From NCBI GenBank assembly GCA_040119125.1, contig JBEDTR010000001.1, positions 186,001 to 250,000 of the forward strand: a stretch of DNA of 64,000 nucleotides. Direction: 5' to 3'. This DNA comes from Pacificitalea sp040119125. GTDB lineage: Bacteria > Pseudomonadota > Alphaproteobacteria > Rhodobacterales > Rhodobacteraceae. This document shows, in pieces, positions 36,381 to 43,670 of the stretch. The stretch's first letter is position 1; each line of letters starts with the position of its first letter. A model generated the notes under the pieces. That model ran no database searches, had not been told where the DNA came from, and worked only from the letters and a program-made list of their open reading frames with translations. The position numbers and the translations under genes are program-made.

Positions 36381-37333
36381 TGACGCGCATCCTGATCACA
36401 CGGGCCATGCCCGACGCGACACGCAACCGCGCGGCAACGCTGGGCGAGGTGGTGGTCGAAGACACGCCCGAAGGCTTATCCCCCGATGCGGCGCGCGCGG
36501 CGCTGGCGGCCTATGACGTGATTGTGCCGACCTTGGGCGACCGTTTCACGGCGGAGGCTTTCGCCGGGGCCGACGAGCCGCGCTGCAAGCTGCTGGCGAA
36601 TTTTGGCATGGGCTACAACCATATCGACACAGCCGCCGCGCGCGCCGCCGGGATTGCCGTGACCAACACCCCCGGCGCGGTCACCGATGCGACGGCGGAT
36701 GTGGCGCTGATGTTGATGCTGATGGCCTGCCGTCGCGCATCCGAGGGCGAGGCGATGGTGCGCGCCGGGCAATGGCCGGGCTGGCAGCCGACGCAGCTTC
36801 TGGGCCTGCACATGACCGGCAAACGACTGGGCGTCATCGGTATGGGCAATATCGGGCAGGCGGTGGCGCGGCGTGCGCATTACGGGTTCGGCATGGAGGT
36901 GCTGTATCACAACCGCTCCGCCAAGACGGTCGATTTCCCGGCGCGGCAGGTGTCCGATCTGCACGACATGCTGGGGCAGGTCGATGTGGCGGTGGTGGCG
37001 GTGCCTGCCTCGCCCGCGACGCGGCATTTGATCGACGCGGCGGCGCTGGCTGCGATGCAGCCCCATGCGCGGCTGGTCAATATCGCCCGTGGCGATATCG
37101 TCGAGGAGGCGGCGCTGATCGCGGCGCTGCAAGCGGGCCGTTTGGGCGGGGCCGGACTGGATGTCTACGAACACGAGCCCAAGGTGCCCCAAGCGCTGCG
37201 TGACATGCCCAACGTGTCGCTGCTGCCGCATCTGGGCACGTCGGCGCTGGAGGTGCGCGAGGCGATGGGCGCTGTTGCGCTCGACAATGTCGAGGCGCAT
37301 CTGGCCGGGCGGGATTTGCCCAATGCGGTGTGA
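36380..37333 (+). CDS. D-2-hydroxyacid dehydrogenase (glyoxylate/hydroxypyruvate reductase type)
   Basis: A 317-residue NAD(P)-dependent enzyme. Seen: the substrate loop NFGMGYNHIDTAAA, the Rossmann motif GVIGMGNIGQAVARRA, the Arg of NIARGDIVEEAAL, and the acid/base pair Glu (YEHEPKVP) and His (LPHLGTSALEVRE). Such enzymes reduce glyoxylate or hydroxypyruvate, or oxidise D-glycerate; the exact substrate is not fixed by these motifs. Its ATG overlaps the csaA stop by one base (TGATG), so it is the third gene of the proC operon. Confidence 0.92.
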   Translation: MTRILITRAMPDATRNRAATLGEVVVEDTPEGLSPDAARAALAAYDVIVPTLGDRFTAEAFAGADEPRCKLLANFGMGYNHIDTAAARAAGIAVTNTPGAVTDATADVALMLMLMACRRASEGEAMVRAGQWPGWQPTQLLGLHMTGKRLGVIGMGNIGQAVARRAHYGFGMEVLYHNRSAKTVDFPARQVSDLHDMLGQVDVAVVAVPASPATRHLIDAAALAAMQPHARLVNIARGDIVEEAALIAALQAGRLGGAGLDVYEHEPKVPQALRDMPNVSLLPHLGTSALEVREAMGAVALDNVEAHLAGRDLPNAV

Positions 37334-37363
37334 TCACGCGGGCCGCATCGGGGCGGGGGCATC

Positions 37364-38074
37364 GTGACCCTCGCCGCGCTGAAGGCCATGCTCGTGCATC
37401 TGCTCACCGCCACCGGCGCGGTGTTCGCGATGCTTGCCTTGCTCGCCGCCACGTCGGGCGACTGGCCACTGATGTTTCTGTGGCTGGTCGTGGCCTTTGC
37501 CGTCGACGGGATCGATGGGCCATTGGCCCGGCGCTATGACGTCAAAACCCACGCGCCGGTCTATGACGGGGTGCTGCTGGACCTGATCATCGACTACCTG
37601 ACCTATGTGTTCATCCCGGCCTATGCGCTGTTTGCCTCCGATCTGCTGCCGGGCTGGACGGGATGGGTGGCGATCATCCTCATCACATTCGCCAGCGTGA
37701 TCTACTTCGCCGACACCCGGATGAAGACGCAGGACAATTCGTTTCTGGGCTTTCCCGGCTGCTGGAACATGCTGGTGCTGGTGCTGTTCGCGGTCCGCCC
37801 GGATTTCTGGATCTCGTTGGGGATTGTGGCGGTTCTCGCGGTGGCGATGTTCCTGCCGCTGAAATTCATTCACCCCGTGCGCACCCGGCGCTGGCGGGCG
37901 CTGTCGCTGCCGGTGGCACTGGCATGGACGGGCTTTGCGGCATGGGCGGCTTGGGTGTCATTCGATCCCGAAAGCTGGGCGCATTGGGGGCTGGTGGTCA
38001 CATCGGTCTACCTGCTGGGCGTGGGCGTGGTGCAACAAATGCTGCCCGCCCGAGCGACCCCGCCTGCGGCTTAA
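37364..38074 (+). CDS. pcs: phosphatidylcholine synthase
   Basis: A 236-residue membrane enzyme that joins choline directly to CDP-diacylglycerol, a route typical of alphaproteobacteria. The CDP-alcohol phosphotransferase motif DGxxAR...GxxxDxxxD is read in DGPLARRYDV and DGVLLDLIID; about eight hydrophobic segments surround it. Length and N-terminus (LKAMLVHLLTATGAV) match Pcs rather than phosphatidylserine or PG-phosphate synthase. The start is GTG 37364, 30 bases behind the dehydrogenase stop. It ends convergent with the histidine kinase gene. Confidence 0.88.
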   Translation: MTLAALKAMLVHLLTATGAVFAMLALLAATSGDWPLMFLWLVVAFAVDGIDGPLARRYDVKTHAPVYDGVLLDLIIDYLTYVFIPAYALFASDLLPGWTGWVAIILITFASVIYFADTRMKTQDNSFLGFPGCWNMLVLVLFAVRPDFWISLGIVAVLAVAMFLPLKFIHPVRTRRWRALSLPVALAWTGFAAWAAWVSFDPESWAHWGLVVTSVYLLGVGVVQQMLPARATPPAA

Positions 38075-38119
38075 AGTTCGGTCAGATCGAAGCGAAAGGT
38101 CCGGGGCGCGCCGCGCGGC

Positions 38120-40333
38120 TCAGGCGCGGACCTGCGCGGCGGCCTCGATCAGAAACCGTTCCAGCGCGGCAGTGTTAAGCGGCTTTTGCAGCAACTCCAC
38201 GCCGCGCGCGACGCAGCCCTGCTGTAGTGCGGGTGAGCGGTCGGCCGAGATGACGCGCGCGGGCAGCGCGCCGTAGCGCGCGCGAATGGCGTCGAGCAGA
38301 TCAAGCCCGTTGCCATGCTCGCCCAGCTGGTAGTCAAGCAACAGCGCATCGGGCGTGATCTCGATCTCCTCCAGCAGCGACAGCGCGGTGGCGGGGTCTT
38401 CGACATCCAGAACGGAGACGCCCCATTTCTCCATCAGCAGGCTCAGCGCGCGGCGCAGGTCCAGATCGTTTTCCACCAGCAGCACGATCAGCCCCGCATC
38501 CTGCAACAGGCGCGGGCCGGAGCGGCCGGGCAGTTGGCGCGGCTCCCGCCCTGTGGCGATGCTGAGGGGGAGGCTGACGAAAAAGCCGGTGCCACGGCCC
38601 GGCTCGGACCACATGCCCAGCGGATGACCCAAGCGGGCGCAGGCGCGTTCGACGATGGCAAGGCCCAGCCCCATCCCTTCGGAGGCAGAGGCGCGGTTGC
38701 CCAGACGGTGGAACTCCTGAAAGATCATGTCCTGATCCGCCTCCGCGATGCCGGGACCGGTGTCCCAGACTTCGATCCGCAGCCCGCCACGGGCACGCCG
38801 CGCGCCCACCAGAACCCGGCCCGTCTCGGTGTAACGGATGGCGTTGCCGATCAGGTTTTGCAGGATGCGGCGCAGGAAGGACGCGTCGGTGTCGACCACG
38901 GCGGTGCTGGGCACGATGCGCAGGTCCAGCCCTTTCTGCGCGGCGAGCGGCTGCAATTCATGTTGCAGCGGCGTCAGGATATCCATCAGCCGGACGGCGG
39001 CGATGTCAAAAGCGGCGCGCCCGCTTTCCAGTTTGGAAATGTCGAGCAACGCGTCGAGGATCTGTTCGACGGAGACCAGCGCGCTTTCGGCCTTGGCCAG
39101 CACCGCCAGATCGGCAGCGGGGCGGTCGCCTTCGGCCAGCGAGGAGACATAGAGCTTGGCCGCCGAAAGCGGTTGCAGCAGGTCGTGGCTGGCGGCGGCG
39201 ACGAAGCGGCTTTTGGAGGCATTGGCCCGCTCTGCGGCGGCGAGCGCGTCCTCCAGTTCCAGTGTGCGCTCCAGCACGCGCTGTTCCAGCAGGTCGTTTG
39301 CCTCATGCAGCGCGCGGGCGGCGGCGCGTTCGGCGGAGACATCGGTGAACGAAATGACGAAGCCCCGATCCGGCATTTCCTGCGCAAAGGCCGCCAGCGT
39401 GGTGTGGCTGCCCTGTCGGATCTCGAACGACAGCGGCGGGCGGCCTGCGGGGCGGTGCGCCCAGTCACGCAGCGCCTCGGCGGACATGTCGGCCTCGAAC
39501 CCTTTTTCGGTGCCAAGCCGGTCCATCAGCAGATCGAAGCTCGCGCCCAGCCGGAACCGTGTCAGCGGCATCGCCAGCAGGGGACCGACCTTCTGGTTCC
39601 AGCCGACCAGCCGCGACTGGCTGTCGAAGATGCACACGCCCTGATTCATGTGATCCAGCGTGGCGCGGATCATCTGTGCCTGCCGGTCGAGCAGCTTTGA
39701 GCGCTCCTCACGCTCCAGGCGCATGATATCGGTCACATCGGTTTGCAGCACCACGGTGCCGCCATTGCCGGTGCGGTGTTCCGACACCTGCAACCAGCGG
39801 TCCCAGATCAGCCGCACATTCAGCATGACATGGTGTTCGGCGTGGTGCCGAATGCGGCGCTCAGCCCAGCTTGCCGGGGTTTCCCCGTCAGGGAGCGCTA
39901 GAAACCGGCTGCGCGACACCCTGCGGATGTAATCCTCAAAGCTGAGGCCGGGTTGCAGGGCCGGGACCACATCTGCCATCGGCTGACAGAAGCGGCTGTT
40001 GGACATGACCAACCGCCCCTCGGGAGAGAACAGCGCAAAGCCTTCGTTCACCGCTTCGATCGCATCGGCAAGGTCGCGGCGCGCGCGTTCCGTTTCGCGG
40101 TTGGCAATGGCCAATTCGGCGTTGGAATCGTGCAGCAGGGCAAGCGTGTGTTCCAGATCGAGCGTGCGCTGGCGAACCTGACCTTCCAGCAGTGCGGCGC
40201 GTTCGAACTGCGCATAGGCGGCGCCGGAGCGGTCGGTGTCCTGCTCCACCCGGTGCATCAGCGCACTTGCGATGCGCAGCAGCTTCTCGTTCTGACGCTC
40301 AAGGCTGTCAGTGGGGTCGATCAGATCGATCAT
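38120..40333 (-). CDS. soluble hybrid histidine kinase with PAS domains
   Basis: A 737-residue kinase without membrane spans, so a cytosolic sensor. Order: coiled coil (about 10-90), two PAS domains (about 95-220 and 235-340), a second short coiled coil, a dimerisation domain with phospho-His383 in AAASHDLLQPL, an ATPase domain (LQNLIGNAIRYTETG, VWDTGPGIAE, GMGLGLAIVE), and a C-terminal receiver with Asp667 (LLLDYQLGE). The SHDLLQPLSAAKLY block is that of the NahK/ErcS' type kinases. ATG 40333 overlaps the FIST gene stop by four bases, so the pair is co-translated. A LuxR-type regulator precedes them. Confidence 0.93.
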   Translation of the reverse strand: MIDLIDPTDSLERQNEKLLRIASALMHRVEQDTDRSGAAYAQFERAALLEGQVRQRTLDLEHTLALLHDSNAELAIANRETERARRDLADAIEAVNEGFALFSPEGRLVMSNSRFCQPMADVVPALQPGLSFEDYIRRVSRSRFLALPDGETPASWAERRIRHHAEHHVMLNVRLIWDRWLQVSEHRTGNGGTVVLQTDVTDIMRLEREERSKLLDRQAQMIRATLDHMNQGVCIFDSQSRLVGWNQKVGPLLAMPLTRFRLGASFDLLMDRLGTEKGFEADMSAEALRDWAHRPAGRPPLSFEIRQGSHTTLAAFAQEMPDRGFVISFTDVSAERAAARALHEANDLLEQRVLERTLELEDALAAAERANASKSRFVAAASHDLLQPLSAAKLYVSSLAEGDRPAADLAVLAKAESALVSVEQILDALLDISKLESGRAAFDIAAVRLMDILTPLQHELQPLAAQKGLDLRIVPSTAVVDTDASFLRRILQNLIGNAIRYTETGRVLVGARRARGGLRIEVWDTGPGIAEADQDMIFQEFHRLGNRASASEGMGLGLAIVERACARLGHPLGMWSEPGRGTGFFVSLPLSIATGREPRQLPGRSGPRLLQDAGLIVLLVENDLDLRRALSLLMEKWGVSVLDVEDPATALSLLEEIEITPDALLLDYQLGEHGNGLDLLDAIRARYGALPARVISADRSPALQQGCVARGVELLQKPLNTAALERFLIEAAAQVRA

Positions 40334-41547
40334 GGTGTGTCGTCGGCAGGCGGATCGGGGGCAAACACCGCAACCCCGGTCAGTGTATGATTGACATGCA
40401 TCGCGCCCATCTGCTCGCCATAGGTGCCGAACCCGATCATTCGCGCCTGCGACAGGATGTGGGAAATGTCGCGGGTCATCTGTTTTTCGCCCGCTTCCAG
40501 CCGTCGCAGGATGCAATCGCAGGCCAGGATCGTTTCGGGGCGTTCATCGGCGAACATCTCGTCGAGTGTGCGTTGCAGATGGGTGACCATGTTTTCCGGC
40601 TCCGCCAGTGTCAGCACCATGCCTTCGTCGATGGCGGAGAAGAAAATCAGCGAGCCGTCCTCGGTTACCCGGCGGATCGCGCGGACATGGTGCCGCCCGC
40701 CGAGCCGCACGACGACCGGATGTGCCGCAAAGGTCGAAGGCGTCAGTTGCGCCGGGTCATGGCCCAGAATGCGCGCATATTCCTGCGCCGCAGGCTCGGC
40801 GTTGATCTGATGCACGATGCGGGCGGTGGGGTCGGCTTCGGTGACCACCATGCGGCGGCGTGTGGGCTGCAGATGATCGAGGCTGAACACCCGCACCCGG
40901 CAGGCCGACCGGACCAGCGCCAGCAGTGCGCCGTTTTCGTGGATCACGCCGTTGCGCGACACCAGCGCGTCTTCGAACCGGGTCCCGTCGCCAGCCGAGC
41001 CGCCGAACAACGGCACCGCCCCCAACCCGGACGCCATGGCGCCTGCGACCTCATCCTCCTTCAGCGACATGCCGTCGATCATCAGAAACGCAAATTCATG
41101 CAGCTTGCGCGGGGCATCTTCGGCATGGGCGACGCGGGTGCGGATCACTTGGTCGATGGAGGGCTGGGGATCGAAATCGGCCAGTTCATCGAACACGACA
41201 GTGCGGGTGCTGAACAGCGCGGATGGAAAACCGGCGGCGACGATCTGTCCTTCGACATAGCCGGTAACGCCGATTTCTCCGGCGGTGGTGCAGGCGAGAA
41301 CCTCGGTCCCCGGAAAGGCGTGATGCGCCTCGCGGGTGACGCGGGCGAAATCGGCCTCGGGGCTGACGAACAGCGTGACCATGGCAAAAGGACCGGGGCC
41401 AAGCCCACGTTTAAGCGCATGGACCGGATCGGGATCGGCGGCATCAATCTGGGCGCTGCGCAGGGCCTGTGGCGCGGCGGCCTGCGGCTGCGCGTCCATC
41501 GCCGTAGATATGCCCCCTGCCACGGTCAAACCTTGCCCCCCCTGCAT
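40330..41547 (-). CDS. FIST-domain sensory protein (NosP-like)
   Basis: A 405-residue soluble protein with a FIST_N domain (PFAMVTLFVSPEADF to about residue 240, including FPGTEVLACTTAGEIG and GGSAGDGTRFED) and a FIST_C domain (AEPAAQEYARILG to the end, finishing MIGFGTYGEQMG). FIST proteins bind small ligands and pass the signal to partner kinases; some, called NosP, bind haem and sense nitric oxide and are encoded beside NahK-type kinases, just as here. Haem binding is not proven by what I can see. Start uncertain: ATG 41547 or ATG 41499. It lies 32 bases behind the LuxR-type gene and overlaps the kinase. Confidence 0.9.
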   Translation of the reverse strand: MQGGQGLTVAGGISTAMDAQPQAAAPQALRSAQIDAADPDPVHALKRGLGPGPFAMVTLFVSPEADFARVTREAHHAFPGTEVLACTTAGEIGVTGYVEGQIVAAGFPSALFSTRTVVFDELADFDPQPSIDQVIRTRVAHAEDAPRKLHEFAFLMIDGMSLKEDEVAGAMASGLGAVPLFGGSAGDGTRFEDALVSRNGVIHENGALLALVRSACRVRVFSLDHLQPTRRRMVVTEADPTARIVHQINAEPAAQEYARILGHDPAQLTPSTFAAHPVVVRLGGRHHVRAIRRVTEDGSLIFFSAIDEGMVLTLAEPENMVTHLQRTLDEMFADERPETILACDCILRRLEAGEKQMTRDISHILSQARMIGFGTYGEQMGAMHVNHTLTGVAVFAPDPPADDTP

Positions 41548-41579
41548 GAATTTAGCTGCGACGCCGGGACGATGCGGGC

Positions 41580-42263
41580 TCAGACGGTGTTTGGCAAGAC
41601 TTTGGCAAAGCTGGCCTCCTGCGCGATCAGCACCGCTTGCGTGCGACTTTGGACGCCGAGTTTGCGCATGATCGCGGTGACATGCGCCTTTACGGTGGTT
41701 TCTGCAATCGACAGGTCATAGGCGATCTGCTTGTTCAGCTTTCCCTCGCAAATCAGTTGCAAAATGCGCCCCTGCTGGTTGGTCAGGCTGGCCAGCCGGG
41801 TCAGCGCATCGGTGCCGTCGCTCCGCGTGCTGTCGATCTCGACGTAGCTTTCGGGCGTGTAGCTGCCGCCTGACAGGATCGCGTCAATGGCGGTGCGAAA
41901 GACCTCGCGCTGGGAATGTTTCGGCACGAAACCGGCGGCCCCGGCGCGCAGGGCGTGACTGATCATGCGGTTGTCGGCCATCGACGACACCACCACCACC
42001 GGCACCCCCGGCGCGGCGCTGCGCAGGCGCAGCAACCCGTCCAGCCCGTTGACGTCGGGCAGGTTGAGATCCAGCACGATCAGGTCCGGCATGCCGGCCT
42101 CTTCCAACCGGGCGAGGGCCGTTTTCAGCCGGTCGGCAGTATCGATGCGGGAAATATCGGCCACGGATTTCAGGGTGAGCGTCAGAGCATCGCAAAACAG
42201 CGGGTGGTCGTCGATCACCAACGCGCGCAGCGGCGATGTGCGAACGGGGGCTTGCTGCGGCAT
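41580..42263 (-). CDS. LuxR-family response regulator
   Basis: A 227-residue regulator: receiver domain with Asp20/Asp19 region (VIDDHPLF), phospho-acceptor Asp65 in LDLNLPD and Lys in VPKHS, followed by a LuxR-type helix-turn-helix (LNKQIAYDLSIAETTVKAHVTAI is the region; recognition helix near residue 200). ATG 42263 has AGGAGA upstream; a start at 42311 lacks one. It is first in the unit regulator-FIST-kinase and is divergent from coxG, with only 209 bases between, so its DNA target may be that control region. Pseudomonas regulators of this arrangement (ErbR type) control alcohol oxidation. Confidence 0.93.
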   Translation of the reverse strand: MPQQAPVRTSPLRALVIDDHPLFCDALTLTLKSVADISRIDTADRLKTALARLEEAGMPDLIVLDLNLPDVNGLDGLLRLRSAAPGVPVVVVSSMADNRMISHALRAGAAGFVPKHSQREVFRTAIDAILSGGSYTPESYVEIDSTRSDGTDALTRLASLTNQQGRILQLICEGKLNKQIAYDLSIAETTVKAHVTAIMRKLGVQSRTQAVLIAQEASFAKVLPNTV

Positions 42264-42337
42264 GGGCGCTCTCCTGCAGGTGGCGACGGGCGGGTGGGCC
42301 AAGCCTAACACCGCGATGGCAGCGTGCGCATTGCCAA

Positions 42338-42415
42338 AAGGTCTAAGGCCGCAAACGGGGCTGCAAGATTTCAGTTGCGCGGACTGGGCAGGGCGCAGAC
42401 CTTACACCCAAGGTC
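42338..42415. promoter_or_regulatory. inverted half-sites in the regulator/coxG control region
   Basis: AAGGTCT at 42338-42344 is the inverse of AGACCTT at 42397-42403, and a third half AAGGTC lies at 42410-42415, giving the symmetric GACCT-N8-AGGTC (42398-42415). This could be the binding site of the divergent LuxR-type regulator in front of coxG. Only pattern evidence. Confidence 0.35.
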
Positions 42416-42472
42416 GCATATGCCCGCAGGGATTTGCGGATATTGTGAAGCCGTGACGGAGAGGGAGAGATC

Positions 42473-43012
42473 ATGGAACTGACCGACTCACGCGATATCA
42501 AGGCATCGCCCCGCGAGGTCTGGGAGGCGATCACCGACGCGGCGGTGCTCAAGGATTGCATCCCCGGCTGTCAGGAATTGACCGGCTCCCCCGAGGAGGG
42601 GTTCGAGGCCGTCGTCACCCAAAAGGTCGGCCCCGTGAAAGCGACGTTCAAGGGGCAGGTCACGATGACCGATATCGTCCCCGGTGAAAGCTGCACGATT
42701 TCGGGCGAAGGCAAAGGCGGCGCAGCAGGATTTGCCAAGGGTGGCGCCAAGGTGCGGCTGGAGGAAATCCCCGAGGGCACGCGGCTCAGCTACGATGTCG
42801 AGGCCAAGGTCGGCGGCAAGCTGGCGCAGCTGGGCTCGCGCCTGATCGACGGCTTCGCCAAGAAGATGGCGGATCAGTTTTTCGACCGGTTCAAGGAGCG
42901 GGTCGAGGGCGGCGCACCGGCGGAGGATACCGCAACGCCCGAGCCGGACACCGCCCCCAGCGGAGAGGACACATCCGACAAGAAGGGCTGGCTCAACCGT
43001 TTGCGCGGCTGA
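42473..43012 (+). CDS. coxG: CoxG-like carbon monoxide dehydrogenase accessory protein
   Basis: A 179-residue protein of the SRPBCC fold: DIKASPREVWEAITDAAVLKDCIPG at the start is the CoxG signature, and the rest alternates strands ending with a long amphipathic helix and an acidic tail (residues 145-175). In Oligotropha CoxG is thought to help anchor CO dehydrogenase at the membrane; related proteins assist other molybdenum hydroxylases. ATG 42473 follows GAGGGAGAG. It is the first gene of the cox-like operon; here it precedes S, L and M. Confidence 0.9.
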   Translation: MELTDSRDIKASPREVWEAITDAAVLKDCIPGCQELTGSPEEGFEAVVTQKVGPVKATFKGQVTMTDIVPGESCTISGEGKGGAAGFAKGGAKVRLEEIPEGTRLSYDVEAKVGGKLAQLGSRLIDGFAKKMADQFFDRFKERVEGGAPAEDTATPEPDTAPSGEDTSDKKGWLNRLRG

Positions 43013-43072
43013 CCCCGGCACATCATCCACAGACAGACCCAAGCATTAGGCACATCTGGGAGGTTACGAAAT

Positions 43073-43558
43073 ATGACGTCAGTTACCATGACAGTGAACG
43101 GCAAACAGGTTTCGGGAGAGGTCGAAGGCCGCACCCTGCTGGTGCAGTTCCTGCGCGAAAGCCTGTCGCTGACCGGCACTCACGTCGGCTGCGACACATC
43201 GCAATGCGGCGCTTGCGTCGTGCATGTCGACGGGCAAGCGGTAAAGGCCTGCACCATGCTCGCGGGTGAGGCCGAGGGCAGCGAAGTCACCACGATCGAA
43301 GGTATGGAAAACGCCGACGGGTCGATGAATGTGATGCAACAGGCGTTTCAGGATCACCACGGCCTGCAATGCGGCTTTTGCACACCGGGCATGGTGATGT
43401 CGGCCTCGGCGCTGCTGAAGGACAATCCCAAGCCGTCTGAAACCGAGATCCGCGAATATCTCGACGGCAATATCTGCCGCTGCACCGGCTATCACAACAT
43501 CATCAAGGCGATCCTCGCCGCATCCGGCCAGCAGGTGGACGTCGTCGCCGCCGAGTGA
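43073..43558 (+). CDS. coxS: molybdenum hydroxylase small subunit, two [2Fe-2S] clusters
   Basis: A 161-residue iron-sulfur subunit of the xanthine oxidase/CO dehydrogenase family that carries electrons from the molybdenum site to FAD. The N-terminal plant-ferredoxin cluster is bound by CDTSQCGACVVH and the later KAC; the helical C-terminal cluster by CGFCTPGM and CRCTGYHNI. All eight cysteines are present. It follows coxG by 60 bases with GGGAGG before ATG 43073. Confidence 0.95.
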   Translation: MTSVTMTVNGKQVSGEVEGRTLLVQFLRESLSLTGTHVGCDTSQCGACVVHVDGQAVKACTMLAGEAEGSEVTTIEGMENADGSMNVMQQAFQDHHGLQCGFCTPGMVMSASALLKDNPKPSETEIREYLDGNICRCTGYHNIIKAILAASGQQVDVVAAE

Positions 43559-43670
43559 CGCGACCCGCCGGTCCCCCCGCGTGAGGAGGCGCTGGGATGG
43601 CCGGTCCTGACAGCTTGATTTTCAGCATTTGCAGGATGCGCTGGGCGCATCGCATACGAGGGAGGAATTC

